This document shows positions 21,855-33,369 of a stretch of 64,000 nt of DNA, one piece after another. The notes beneath the pieces were generated by a model. It saw only the letters and a program-made list of their open reading frames with translations. It did no database searches and was not told the DNA's origin. The stretch covers positions 3,603,231 through 3,667,230 of the forward strand of contig RPFO01000175.1 of the NCBI GenBank assembly GCA_009746045.1, in the 5' to 3' direction. How positions within the stretch are numbered: the first letter of the stretch is position 1; each line of letters begins with the position of its first letter. This stretch comes from Mesostigma viride. Taxonomy: Eukaryota; Streptophyta; Mesostigmatophyceae; Mesostigmatales; Mesostigmataceae. A program made the translations under genes and the position numbers.

Positions 21855-22199
21855 AGTTAAAGCCCGACCGGCTCAGCTATGGCGGTCGGTCACGTTGAGC
21901 TTGGGATAAGGTGAACACAGAGAACTACCGTCGGAGCTGGCCCACCACTGGTTTATGTCTTAGCCAGCAAACCCTATCCGGTTAGCCGTAACCGTGGGAC
22001 AAGCTAGCCGTCCGTACTGACCCGGATAAGGCCCCGGACTGGGGCCTAGGTGGCGCCGGCCCTAGGCGCCGCCCTTAGACCGGTCGCCCGCGTCGGACCG
22101 CCGGATTATAGCCGGCGGCTTAGCGGACGCTAGCGGGAGGCGTGCGGACGGACATGGGGAACTTAGAGCCAGATCCTAGGGCTCTAGAGTTACTCAACT
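21855..22199 (-). repeat. A1 3' LTR
   Basis: 345 bp; contains GC-rich inverted segments such as GGCCTAGGTGGCGCC...GGCGCCGCC (about 22041-22075). Nearly identical to the A1 5' LTR and to both A2 LTRs. Confidence 0.9.
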
Positions 22200-22577
22200 C
22201 CGACATACTCTTTTGTTCTTTGATTAATTATCAAAATAATTACATCAAATGCAGACCATACAAAACCCTCTAAGGTAGGGAACTCAAGGGGGCCTCAAGG
22301 CCGTCAAAATCACCACGGTATCGACCCGCGCCCTTGTGATCACACATGAATAGTGATGTAATAAGTATCGAGAAAAAAACAACTATGCCACCAGACAAAA
22401 GGTGACCCATTTATTAGGACCAGTGACCCGCCGACGGGCCCAAGGCACCGTCCAACGTGGCTAGGGTATGGTCAGGACAAGCAAAAAAAACTACCACCAT
22501 GATATTCGTGAATGCTAGCAACACAGGGTGAGTTATGGCTGTATTCATAAAGCGCCCGAGCCGTAACCCTGTGTGGC
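22200..22577 (-). other. A1 3' untranslated region
   Basis: AT-richer segment after the RNase H stop. A purine-rich stretch AAAGAACAAAAGAG (about 22222-22208) close to the 3' LTR is the likely polypurine tract. The same region is kept in A2 (39789-40165). Confidence 0.6.
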
Positions 22578-24919
22578 TCACGGGTGTTGCATCGTCATGC
22601 GCTTGCGCAACACTGCGTACTGCGGGGCAGCCTCCCGCGCCTCCTTGGTGAGTGCATCCGCGGGATTGAGTTCATCCGCGATGTGCTGGAGACGCGTGAC
22701 GCAGGAGGCCGCCTCAGCGAGTACGAGGTAATCAACGTCCTGTGACCGCGCATAGGGATTGTCAAGGAAGGCCAAACAACTTTGTGAGTCAGTGTGCACC
22801 GTGCTAGTCCAGTGAAGAGTGAACCCACACGAGCCAAATACCCAACCCAGCAAGTACCGCAGCCACATGCCATGTGAGATAGCTGAAACAATGCCCCGGC
22901 ATTCAGCCGTGTTGGGGCTAGTGGCAATGCGGCTGTGCAAGCGCGAGTACCAATCTAACAACATGCCAGGCTGTCCCTCATTGCTAATAAAGAACAGTGC
23001 CCCCATGCGGGCCCGCACTTGGCTGACTGTGCGCGTCTCTAGATTAGCATCCGTCACTATCTCGAGGTGCACCGGCTGTGAGCAATCGAGCCCACGAAGC
23101 ACAATGCCGGGCGTCATGGCCAGCTGCCGCCGAACATGAATGGACCCTAGTCCTTCCAGCACATCATCGGGCAGGCGAGCGAGCACCGCCAAATCAGGTG
23201 CCACCGTGTCCGCCAACCACCCGAGCTTGCCCTTAACCGAGGGCCCATGGGTTGCCAACAGCGGGGACGGGAGGTCGGCCAGCAGGTCAACCACATAGTT
23301 GCGGCTATCCTGCATGTGCATGACCCATTCGCCAGAACGCGAATCCCGCTGCAACGTAGACTGCACGCCGCAAAACACCACGGGTTTACCCTCCTCTCCA
23401 TGCCCAGGGGAAACTTAGCCGCCACTGCAGCAAGAAACTGGGTAGCAAAGGTGCGAGGTGCCACCAGCTTGAAGTCATCGCCATGCCACACGAAGAGGGC
23501 TGGCTCGCCAGGGACGCCGGTGGGGACCACAAAGAAGTTAGGATCCGCGCGATGGTACGTGGCCCCTAAGCTCTGCAAGACCTCCTCCGCGGAAATGCGG
23601 AAGATGATGGGAGAGCTCTGCAGCCCCTCCACCCCTGTCAACAGCTCGATATACTCGCTGCCAATGGTGCCATCCTGCCAGACCACCGGGACCTTCACCA
23701 CGTAGCGGGTGCCTTGCCATGTTTGCTGCGCGACCCCAGCGTCGCTGTGGAGGAATGCCCGCTGAAAGTCACCGCACCACATCCCGTAGTCCTTGCCCGC
23801 GTTCCGCTTGCCCAAGTAGATGACCGTCAGTAGCCGATGCGAAACATGGTTGAGCCCAGGGGTATAAAGATCCTTGGCGTCCAGCGGGGAGGACCCCTTC
23901 GTCTCCGTGACCACGGGCCTTACCCGGAACACCACCGAAGAGTTGGTCTCGTCCGGCTTGTAGGTGAGCACGAACTTCAACCGCAACCGCGTGGCCCCGG
24001 CTGGCACACTCTCCAATCCTCGGTAGACCTCGCGCTCTCGCCACTGCTCCTTGGCTCGAATGAACGCGTCGCGCCACAAAGCAAACTTGAGAGGATCTTG
24101 ACAGTCCAGGACAAGTTGCTCCCACGTCACAGGGCTATCCGCCGCCAGTGAGTGTGAGTGGAGGCCGAAGCTGCGCGGGTGCCAATCCTGAGGCTGAATG
24201 ATGGACTGGACGAGCGGCGGTGTGGAAAACGCCGCCATCGGTAAGCGCCGCACGACGCCGGGCTGCCCGACCACCACCCCCAATGGAGCGTGGTACTCGC
24301 GAAGCGGGATGCTGCCCACCCCCGCGACTGACAGCAAGTCAGCGGACACTGAGAACCCCGGGTATGATACGAAAGGTTCGCCCAGCAAGGCCACATCCTC
24401 GTAGCCATCCACGACGTGAAACGGCGTGTCAATGCCCAACACCGGCAGCACCACCATCCCGGTAACTTGATATGCCGAAGTGCCTGCAAAGTCGGTCACC
24501 GATTTGTACGGCGACTCTAGCACTGGATACAGGGTGGCTGCCCGACGAGAGATAATAGACACGGATGCTTGCGTGTCCACAGCCACCAGCTGCCACGGTC
24601 TACACGTAGGAAACAAGGCTGACTTAACCGGCCTGACCCCCTGTGAGAGAGTTTTGACCTGAGCCACCCCTGATGCAGCTTTCGCTTTAAGCGCCTGAGC
24701 ACGCCACAAGGCCGTGACCGTTGAAGCCAGGTCCCTAGGTGGGCGAGGCGCATGGGCAGGACCCTGACCCTCCGGCGAGGCCACGCTAGGCGGGCCTCCC
24801 ACATTATCCGTGGCTAGCACAGGAGGTGAGTCACTACGTGCACTAGGTCCCGTCAAACCCACCCCATCCTCATCCCACCCATCCACGGGGTCATATTGGG
24901 GCCCAGGGGAGGGGGGGGT
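22578..24919 (-). pseudogene. A1 ORF2: protease, reverse transcriptase, RNase H (one frameshift)
   Basis: Read from the overlap with ORF1 (about 24919; conventional first codon 24886) to 22578. Protease-like domain: VAVDTQASVSII (Asp104) and VALLGEPFV (about 165-173), with Gln where Gly is normal. RT: CGDFQRAFLHSD (Asp373) and the active site WHGDD (Asp470-471). A one-base lesion near 23398 moves the frame; the rest (23381-22578) has RNase H motifs: TDANLETRTV, AECRGIV, HTDSQS and NPADALTK. No ATG opens this ORF, which fits frameshift expression from ORF1. RT copies element RNA and RNase H removes the template. Confidence 0.85.
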
Positions 24920-27634
24920 GTAGCTGTGTCTGCCCCTGGGAGCGACCCGTGGGGTACCACCTCAGATGCTACGACAGGCGCATTATCCTTCACTACCCAC
25001 CCCAGTGCCCTGTTGGCTGCCAGCTCACTCTCCATGCTATCCCCTTGCTTATAGCCTGCCACCGATGCCCATGGTACCCTATACACCCGATCATTCCACT
25101 CTATGTCTATGACCCGCAGCGGCCAGTCTAACTTTGTGATGGCCCCAGGCCCCTGCATGGTGCCCCGTTTGCCGCTGGGCGAGCTCTCCTTGTGGAACAT
25201 GACCAACTGCCCGACCTCAAAAGCGCTAGACAAATCAGGCAGCGTGGCATCCTTGAGCCGCAGCTTGGCGGCGGTATCCTGTAGATGCTGTTGGTATGCC
25301 TCTACTACCTCGGGTGAGTAGGTGCCCGCTGACAGCCCCCGAGGCGTGACTAGCCCAAAGCCCTTGACATCAAGCACGTGCCTATGGTTGCACACATGCA
25401 TGAGCTCCTTGCACCACGCCGTCTTGACCGCGTAGGATTTGCCATGTGGGTTATCCTGTCGCTTGGCTGCCACAGTCTTGACATAGCTTACAGTGCGATC
25501 TATCATGCCCATATTGCCGTGATCCTCACGCCCCACGATGACCACGGCCTCCATCCCCGGCAAACCTTGCACACAGCGGAACTGCTGGTCTAGCATGAGC
25601 TCCACTACGGGATGAAAGAAAGCCAGGCTGATCTTGATAGCCCTGTGCAGGTCAGCCTCAAACATGTGAGGCAGCGGCTCAATGTAGGTGGCCTTGCTGA
25701 ACCTATCCTTGACTATGAAATAGGTGTCCCCCCCTTCCATGTGCATGACATCCCCCACAAGGTACCCTCGCTCCAAGGGTGGAGTCTTGGCATGCCGCCT
25801 ACGCGACTTCTTCCTGATCTTGATGCAGGCAGGACACTGAGCACGCACATTCTTCAGCTCGTTGTATAAAGGTGCCCCCAACATGTGTGCCCCCTCTACC
25901 TCGGCTTGGGCCTCATGCCCGTATGCACGGTGCATCTGGTATGCTAACAGTTTCAGGGTGACAGCCTGAGGTGCAGTGGCATTGTCAGGATTCTCAACAG
26001 GTGGGGTGACTACTGGGGTAGTGACATTGGCTAACTGGGCAGCTTCAGAGGCTGCACGAAAGGCCGCCCGTGTGAGCACCTTGCCAATGTGAAGATCCAC
26101 ACTAGGGTGGTGTGTACCGAGAACATCTGCCCGCCCAGCATTCTCTTGCACTGTCACAACATTCCTCATAGGCCCAACCGCCCCAGTATCTAGCTGGGGT
26201 GCTGCAGTAGTGCTTGGTCGCTCGGCGTTGTACACACCCGACCTAGAAGACACCACATTGCTTAGGTCACGCATTGTAGACCCGTGCTCAGGAAGCACGT
26301 GATCCTGGCGCGACAGAGCCAGAGCAGCATCAACGGATTGCGTGAGCACATCACGGAATGAGACAGAGGATGCAGTCACGTTGCTTTTAGGAACGACGTC
26401 AGGCTCTACGACGGCCCGGTTCAGCGTGACGCATTGAGCAAAAGAAGGGGTATCGAGCGTGCTCTCACCTGACTTTCGTGCTGCCCGTCGCTCTGCCCAC
26501 TCCTCGCGTGTGCCGTGGACGACGATGCGCTTGGCCTTGCACGCCTCCACGCTGTGACCACGCAGAACGTCGTGGCACTTGCGGCAAAGGTTGTCCTCGA
26601 GCTCCAGGTCCGGGCGAACTCGGCAGTCATCCCGGACATGGCGACGTCCGAAGCAGCGCTCACAGCGTTGCTTGCGGTCAGTAGACGCCCCCTGCTGCCG
26701 CTTGGCCGGGGGATGATCACCCTGCTTGGCGTCGCCACCATGCCCGCGCTTGCGCCCTCGCTGGCCCCCGTTGTTGCCGTGGCCGACGACCTTTTTCAGG
26801 ATGGCCGTAAGCTCCGACCGCGTAATTGGAGCCTCTGCGCCTGAAGAAGAAGACGCGCCGGCATCCACCTTGCGCAGGGATGGCAGAGCAGCCGAGGCAG
26901 CCGGCTTGGACTGCGCACTCTTGAAGCATGAATCAAATACAGCATGCCCTCGTCGAAACTGACGGCACTCTTCTTTTTGAGTTCCGTCGCTATGGTCAGA
27001 TGCACATCCGACGACAGGTCGCATTTCTTGAGAAATCGATTGCACAGGAAAATGGGCTTGAGAGTATCTAGCAGCTTGTGCTTGTGCACGAAGACCTGGA
27101 AATCACGTGCAGCCCCGGGCAAATTTGCCTTATTAACTGCATAGCCCTCGAAGTCGTTGAAGGCTTGCTCGTCGGCCTCTTCCTTAGACCGCGACAAGTG
27201 GGCATCTAGACCGTTGTAAAAAACTTCCCAGGTTTGTTTGTTGTCGTCCGCAATGCGAACTAGATTGGCAATGTTTGGGTGCTTTGTTGTACTGCAGAAT
27301 ACTGCACGGAACTTGCCAATCAGCTCCGAATCTTTGTCTGCGCGTCCATCGCGCAGACGCTTGAGAGCAGCTAGAAAATCTGCTGCGTCGTCCGCCGTAT
27401 AGTCGGCCGGTAGATCTGCGGGCACCTCCGTTTGCTTGAGAGGGCCGCGATTTAGTGCATCGTCAGCAGCCAGCATGAGATGCTTGAACTGCTTGGCCAG
27501 TTCGGTTGCGCCACGAGGGTTTGCATCAACCTCGTGGCCTCGTCCGCACTAAAGCGTGGCAGGACGGACCCTGCGGCCTCGCCACTTGGCGTATCTGTGT
27601 GTTCGCCCGTGCGGCTCCGTGTACCGGAAGCCAT
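24853..27634 (-). pseudogene. A1 ORF1: Gag, two zinc knuckles, integrase (two frameshifts)
   Basis: Compared with the intact copy in A2 (40684-43467), single-base deletions near 27503 and near 26930 break this copy. Otherwise the sequences are almost the same. It contains the Gag domain, two CCHC-type knuckles, and integrase with zinc finger (HRAYGH...CPAC) and a catalytic core in which the usual D, D, E appear as E, D, D. See the A2 entry for residue positions. Confidence 0.85.
24900..24925 (-). promoter_or_regulatory. Candidate -1 frameshift site joining ORF1 and ORF2 of A1
   Basis: ORF2 lies in the -1 frame relative to ORF1 and overlaps it without an ATG. In the overlap there is a run of eight C (minus strand, 24918-24911), read by ORF1 as ACA CCC CCC CCT CCC. 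C-CCC-CCT allows both tRNAs to re-pair after a one-base slip, and the -1 frame is open from there. The C8 run is unchanged in A2 (40749-40742). Confidence 0.5.
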
Positions 27635-27653
27635 CGGGATTTTTATGAATACA

Positions 27654-27998
27654 AGTTAAAGCCCGACCGGCTCAGCTATGGCGGTCGGTCACGTTGAGCT
27701 TGGGATAAGGTGAACACAGAGAACTACCGTCGGAGCTGGCCCACCACTGGTTTATGTCTTAGCCAGCAAACCCTATCCGGTTAGCCGTAACCGTGGGACA
27801 AGCTAGCCGTCCGTACTGACCCGGATAAGGCCCCGGACTGGGGCCTAGGTGGCGCCGGCCCTAGGCGCCGCCCTTAGACCGGTCGCCCGCGTCGGACCGC
27901 CGGATTATAGCCGGCGGCTTAGCGGACGCTAGCGGGAGGCGTGCGGACGGACATGGGGAACTTAGAGCCAGATCCTAGGGCTCTAGAGTTACTCAACT
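27654..27998 (-). repeat. A1 5' LTR
   Basis: 345 bp, identical or nearly so to 21855-22199. The element ends are fixed by the flanking GTTGC duplication. Confidence 0.9.
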
Positions 27999-28194
27999 GT
28001 TGCGACTGTTGCTGCATCTGCGCTTGCATCTGCGCGAACAGCGCCACCATACTCAGCGGCGCTTCTTGGTCGCGACTCTCACCCACTGCGGGTACGGCGG
28101 GAGGAATCCCGCCATTCGACCCCGGAGCGGACGTGTCGGCATCTGCTCTATGTGCATCCGCCATGGCTCGAGTCTGCGCTCGCGTCAGTGGCAT
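27999..28194 (-). CDS. G Gag, N-terminal part (5' of A1 insertion)
   Basis: Starts at ATG 28194 (MPLTRAQTRAMADAH) and runs to the A1 insertion with MQAQMQQQSQ, a Gln-rich helix that continues in frame at 21849. The 210 bp between this start and the 5' LTR are the leader. No primer site for a known tRNA was recognised. Confidence 0.7.
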
Positions 28195-28406
28195 GCACCA
28201 GCTGACCGATGGGCAAAACAAGAACCAACAAGCCTAGGTTTCGCTGAGAAGAAGCAACAACCAAAGGCTTTGAAATCTGTCTCAAGACACTTCCTTTACA
28301 AACTGTCAGCCAGGCCGTTCCCTGTACTGCTGATGGTTGATAAACACTAAAGCCAACGTCTTGGCTTCGAACAGAAGGAAGCAGACTACCGGGTAGTCTC
28401 TTCGAG

Positions 28407-29569
28407 TAACGAAAGGAGGGCTCTCAGCCGAGGACAAGGAACTGTCCCTCGTGCCTGATGACCACCTTATTGCCTCCCCTGCTACAGAATAATGCTTTCA
28501 CAACACACACTTTGCACAGTCTGATGATGAAGCCGCACATGCGGAATTTATTGAGAAAGTTAATACAATTACAACACGTTGATAGTCTCAATATCGATGC
28601 ACTCCATGCTCACGAGCCCGCAGTTAGGCAGCGCTCCATGACATGCTACCGGCCTTGCTCCCAAGGAAAGGGAGAAACACGAAGGCCACTAACGAGAGAC
28701 TCGAAGAGACTACACGCTACGTGAGAGTCCTCTTCGACTATGAACCAAACCATTCGTCATGCCACACGCATGACACACGCCACACTTGTCAGTCCAGCCA
28801 GGAATGCCAAAACTATCTTGCTGCCTGAACCATGCAAACAGAAACCGCATTCCAGTTGCCGTCCTGGCTTACTACCACACATGCCAACAAAAACAGGAAG
28901 GCATCCCGACAAATCTAAATTGCTACCCTGTTGCCGATCTCATCTCCTAGAGGCTCCGGCATTTCTGTCCCTGGGAATGTCCGGCATTTAGTCACGACCA
29001 CCAAGGTCGAAGCATAATATCCTTCAAACAATCTGCACGCTCACACCTTGCGTGTGAGTGGCCCAGCAAACATTGCTTCTAATCTTTCCTTTCTAGAAGA
29101 AATCCCTTTTTAGGGCTGCCAGCGATTTCGCATTCATTCCAGCGATCTGGCTCCGCACCGCAAATCGTCCTTTTCCATTTTCTGTCCAGTCCTCATAACG
29201 TTGACCCGCTATTCTACACCACAAAGACACCTGGCCAGTCAATAGCCTCGGCGCTGTTGAAGTCCAGCAGTCCAGCAGTCCAGCTCCAGCTCCAGCTCCA
29301 GCTCCAGCTGTCCACTAACTCGCGTATGATCCTCTCGACGCTGCGCACTTGTGCTGCCGTCCGCTCAAGTACGTCTGTGCTGCGCGCCCAGCCGTGCCTG
29401 GCCCGGCGCGCGCGCACGTGCACTTTCGTCCGCTCTTATGCTGTAAGTGCTAGTGTCCCCCCCCCGGTCACTAGCCTTTGTCGAAAATGCGCAGAAAACA
29501 AATTCCTTGCGCACGTCACCGGTCTTGTGCATAGTGGGCGCCCGGATGACACAGCTCGCGTCCGTGACA
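28407..29569 (-). repeat. G 5' LTR
   Basis: About 1163 bp. The differences from the 3' LTR are few: a longer CAGCTC/CAGTC run near 29265-29310 and scattered substitutions. Confidence 0.85.
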
Positions 29570-29595
29570 AGCCACCATACCTGGGTTCTAGGTTC

Positions 29596-30291
29596 AGTTA
29601 ACGCCAAGCGCATTGGCATGATCCTGATTCGGCATATCTCTGCGATTCCAGCGGCACCGGAACGAGTTCATTCCGACAAGTATCAAGAAAGTTATGGCGT
29701 TCCGACTTCCCGGTCGCGCGCGAGCGCGAGCCGGCTGTTCTTCTAAGTCGGACGTGAATATTTGCCGACGGCATATGGGGTCGACAGTAATTCCTGGGCT
29801 GACAGGAATTAGGTGCTGTACCTACGACGGTATTGGATTAATACGTCGTACGCAGGAAATAGGAACCTTAACCTGTGGTCTGTTGGTACCGCAGGCTTAG
29901 TCCTGGACTTCTAGGTGCAGATGCAATAGTCACTGTGGACTGTGCTCTGTGGTCACTGTGCCTGTATGGCAGACCTACTGTATAGGATCTGGGCGCTGTA
30001 CAGGTAGTGAATACTGTACCGGGGGTGTTATTACTGAGCAGGCCTCCTAGGCTGCTCAGGACTAGCAAGCACAGTGCACAAGTATATAAAGAATAGGCCA
30101 GTGCCAATTGGGCATCTCTTGCGAGCCCGCCTCATGTGTGTTGCCTTGACTTGGCAAACTCGTGTACAAGCCTCAAGTGTGTGAGCGCTGTAACATTATC
30201 CAATTTTAACAAAGCTCCGTTTCCAACCATATTCACACATTGCTGCATTGCAACCATATCCTTCACATTGCGTTTGCTAAGAACGTTAACT
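29596..30291 (+). repeat. B1 5' LTR
   Basis: 696 bp, closely similar to both B2 LTRs and to the split 3' LTR. It holds the likely promoter (TATA box at 30083-30090). Confidence 0.9.
30083..30090 (+). promoter_or_regulatory. TATA box in the B LTR
   Basis: TATATAAA within AAGTATATAAAG, conserved in the split 3' LTR (54365-54372) and as TATATAAA in B2. It sits about 200 bp before the end of the LTR, as expected for a U3 promoter that drives transcription of the element. Confidence 0.55.
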
Positions 30292-30384
30292 CAAATTACA
30301 AACAGTCTCAACGGAACGGCCAGGAGGGTCGTTGCTGGTTGCGGCGTGCAGCGTTGACGACGCGAGAAGCTCGTCCGGTGGTGA

Positions 30385-31305
30385 ATGGTGCAGGAAGAAC
30401 AACGGCAGCAGAATTTCCGGGTTCGGCAGTCTGCTGGGGGTTCAATTTCGCCTGAATTGCGTCGTGTCGTTCGAGATTTATCTTTATTGCTTGCAGATCG
30501 TCCGCCTGTTAATCGCAGCTTCGTGCAATTCGTCGACGACCAGGTCGAAGATTGGGAGCGAATTCTGCGGCACGTCCAAACCATCGTCATTCCGGAGCAC
30601 CGGAGCATCGACGACCTCGAGCAAGAGCTTCACAGTTTGGTCGGCATCCAGACGGTGATTACAGCAGTAGCTGAGCGGGTGCGTGCGGAGTTGGCGGCTA
30701 GGCGAGGAGAGGCTGCGGAGGCAGCTGGTGCAGTGCGACACGAGTTCGTGCCGGCAGCAGCGGGTGCGGGTGTACCACGTACTTTCGCAGGCGTAATCGG
30801 CGATGAGAGTGTTGCAGCGGGACCAGTTCGACGTGAACGACGCGGAGCGGAGCACTACAGGCGGCTTGCAGAGGTCGGGGCGACAGCGGAAGCCATCACC
30901 GGAGGACAGCGTGCGGCACGAGTCGGCAGGTTTCCGGAGCGAGCAAGGGTTCCTTTTCAGGAACTGCCCCAACCCCTTCGCGTTCGTGTGACGCGTTGGG
31001 AAGAGTTTGTTCCTCTTGGTTACGATAGTGACCTTGAGGTGGGAGCAGTGGGCGTCGCTGGGCTAGGCGACGAGGCACTTGGCGACCACGAGGTGCCAAG
31101 ATACAATCCGCGGGGTGCCAACGACGGGTTGTCACCTGTCTATTATACTAACGGTGACGATTCTGTCATCGCGGGCCGACAGCGGGTCAACGACGGCGCA
31201 GCAGGTAGCAGGGTACCAGAGCTGATTGTGGTGAGCGACAGCGACAGCGACAGCGACAAGGAGAACCAGGACGCGCCTGCGGGCGACCGTGGTGGTCTTG
31301 CCTGA
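30385..31305 (+). CDS. B1 accessory ORF ahead of gag, 306 aa, unrecognised
   Basis: Lies between the 5' LTR and gag, in a frame different from gag. The N-terminal third (about residues 20-105) is predicted helical with regular Leu/Val spacing (RRVVRDLSLLLADRPPVN, DDQVEDWERILRHVQTIV), the middle is Ala/Arg-rich, and the C-terminus is acidic (VVSDSDSDSDKENQD). No cysteine clusters, signal peptide or membrane helix. The same ORF is in B2 (51986-51068) but broken there, so it is a family feature. Copia elements normally have gag as the first gene. Function unknown; a virion or regulatory protein is possible. Confidence 0.65.
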   Translation: MVQEEQRQQNFRVRQSAGGSISPELRRVVRDLSLLLADRPPVNRSFVQFVDDQVEDWERILRHVQTIVIPEHRSIDDLEQELHSLVGIQTVITAVAERVRAELAARRGEAAEAAGAVRHEFVPAAAGAGVPRTFAGVIGDESVAAGPVRRERRGAEHYRRLAEVGATAEAITGGQRAARVGRFPERARVPFQELPQPLRVRVTRWEEFVPLGYDSDLEVGAVGVAGLGDEALGDHEVPRYNPRGANDGLSPVYYTNGDDSVIAGRQRVNDGAAGSRVPELIVVSDSDSDSDKENQDAPAGDRGGLA

Positions 31306-31408
31306 GTGGTAACACTTGGCATTTTTCCTTTCTTGTTCAGTAGCTTATATTGCTTTAATTGCTGCTTGGCCACTTGGCTGGCTGTAGCAGATCTGAACAG
31401 AGGCCATC

Positions 31409-32575
31409 ATGAGTGAGGGTGCTATTGACCAACGGGGGCGCGGTATGGGCTACGAGCGGCGCGGCGCTGGGATGGATGGACGAGATGGACGTGATGGACG
31501 CGATGGACGCGATGGGCGCGGTGACGGCCAGGCGCTGGGAGACCAGGCTGCGATGGCAGATGATCAGAGCCAAGGATCGCAGGGCGGTCAGAACGCGCCA
31601 GCTGCAGATCAAGCGGCACCGAGGCGGCCGACCGTGGCTGAGGGGTACGCGGTGCTAGGCCAGTTTCAGTCCATCAAGGACAATTGGCAGCCCCGGGACG
31701 CTGAGAGGATGTTAGAGGACATGAACTTGTACACGGACATCTACACCGGTGACAAGCTTCGCATCCTGGCGTCTAGTGCCTACATAAGGCAGTCGGCGAG
31801 GCGGCTGTTCAAGTTTGTTCGGGAGCGACACACGGCGGGAGACACCTGGGCGGCGTTTATGACGCGACTCAGGGTGTTCCTGAGTGACAAGAGGACCATA
31901 GATGGGTCCCACCTGAAGCAAGAATACCTGGACTACAAGCCCATCAAGGGGCAGCTAGTGGTCCACGCCTTTGAAGACTTCGTCAAGCTGAGGGAGGACG
32001 CCATGGCCAAGGGATTCTTCGTGGCAGATCGGATGGCCATGGGCGACTTTCTCAAGTCGCTGCAGCTGGATCCGGTCACCATGGATAATGTGACCATCCA
32101 CATGCGACAGGTCCATGGCTGGGCAGCCATGACGGACCAGTTGTATGAGTGTTTCAGCGGCAAGTACGTAGGTGGTAAGCGCCCTCGTCAAGGAGACGAG
32201 GAGGCCACTGAACCTGCGGTTAAGTCCATGAGGGGATCGGGCCACGGGGGCCCAGCGCCCTCGAGAGGGCCTGAGACCTCTTCAAGGGGTCGAGGAAGGT
32301 CCAGGAGGGGGCGTCGGTGACAGAAGGGCTGGACGGGGGACACCGCCGAAGTCGGGGCATCCACAGTCCCAGTTTGACTTCAAGAGGGTGGGTGGTCCTC
32401 CCAAGGCTGGGCCCAGCAGTGGGACCTCACGGGACATCAGTCAGGTGGAATGTTATTTCTGCCAAGGGAAGGGTCACTTCAGGAATGAGTGTCCCTCGTA
32501 CCTGAGGCAGGAAGGTCAGAGCAAGCCAGCTCAGGGTGGCAGCAAGGACAAGGCTGGTCCATCCCAGGATAAGGG
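31409..32575 (+). pseudogene. B1 Gag with zinc knuckle (4-bp insertion; split from its 3' end by C)
   Basis: Starts MSEGAIDQRG, then a GRD tandem repeat (DGRDGRDGRDGRDGRG, residues about 24-39), then a copia-type Gag domain (about 90-270) with LRILASSAYIRQSARRLFKFV and AAMTDQLYECFSGKYV. A 4-bp insertion (CGGT, about 32315-32318) absent from B2 stops this frame at 32320. In the next frame the zinc knuckle CYFCQGKGHFRNEC follows (about 32451-32492). Element C is inserted at 32575 in the following Lys/Gly-rich tail. The last codons and the TGA stop are at 35319-35348. Neither copy is intact, but each has different lesions. Confidence 0.8.
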
Positions 32576-33101
32576 TGTTTAAAATACATGAATGAGTTGA
32601 ATGTCGTTTATTGATGAATTTATTACGAGAGACATGGCATGAGAGACGATACTTTAGGTATGGCCCACATCGTATTTTTATAGGCAGAAAAGAGGTACTG
32701 CCAGATGGCAGTCAACCAAAGAACCATCGCCAGATTCTAGAATATTGTTTGTATGATTGCCAGATGTCATCTGTAAAATCAACCCTGATATAATGCATGG
32801 AATCTCATCCAGTAAAGTGACACCTGTCCATGGAATAAAGAATCAAGAATCACTGTCCATGTAACGTAGTGACATAGTTGCTGTCATACTAGTTGAGAAC
32901 CGTACACTATAACAAAAAACACACACAACATAGATTAATATCTTGCTAAGTACTGATTCAAAAAAGTCAGTAAAAATATCAGCACGTAGCTAATAAAACA
33001 CACTCCAAGAAATCACAAACAACACACAAAAGACCCACCTGCCCAGAATAGAAATAATTCAGGCATGTGGCCACTGGGAATAATTAATTAATTCCCAAAC
33101 A
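32576..33101 (-). repeat. C 3' LTR
   Basis: 526 bp, AT-rich, differing from 34793-35318 at only a few bases (for example CATCCAG versus CAAACAG). The near identity points to a recent insertion. Confidence 0.9.
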
Positions 33102-33369
33102 CCCCCCTTGGCAACTGCCTAAAGAGGGGAACACTCTAGTAGTGCTAGTACTATGTCCCAGTTTATATTCACCTATCAAACTAGTAACCATTTCCTAGCG
33201 GTCATTGCACTCAGGGCTAAGGACCTTTACAACTAGGACTAGGGCAGGTGATTGCTACGGGCCACCCCCCCTCAAACACATGCCCCGTAGTGAGCGGGCA
33301 ATAGGCTTTAAGGCAGAAGCATACCGGTACAAAGTGGTTTTTGGCTGACCACGAACCAAAAAAGACTAG

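Larger units (their letters stand above)
21855..27998 (-). mobile_element. Copia-related LTR element A1 (gag-INT / PR-RT-RH), nested in G gag
   Basis: 6144-bp minus-strand element with 345-bp LTRs (27654-27998 at 5', 21855-22199 at 3') and a 5-bp target duplication GTTGC at 21850-21854 and 27999-28003. The LTR (minus) starts AGTTGAGTAA and ends CTTTAACT, so it lacks TG...CA ends. The gag ATG (27634) is only 20 bases from the 5' LTR, an exceptionally short leader. ORF1 encodes gag and integrase, ORF2 protease, RT and RNase H. Both ORFs have frameshift lesions. Confidence 0.9.
15829..29569 (-). mobile_element. Gypsy-type LTR element G (gag, protease, integrase, PHD finger; no RT), with A1 nested inside
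   Basis: Minus-strand element with LTRs at 28407-29569 (5') and 15829-16982 (3'). The LTR starts TGTCACGG and ends CGTTA. GCCACC at 15823-15828 and at 29571-29576 is a candidate target duplication, one base off the right LTR end, so it is only moderately convincing. The interior encodes gag, an in-frame TAG, then a protease-integrase polyprotein with a C-terminal PHD finger. A G-rich polypurine tract lies at about 17135-17126. Copia-type A1 is inserted in gag. RT and RNase H are absent, so the copy could not move alone. Confidence 0.8.
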
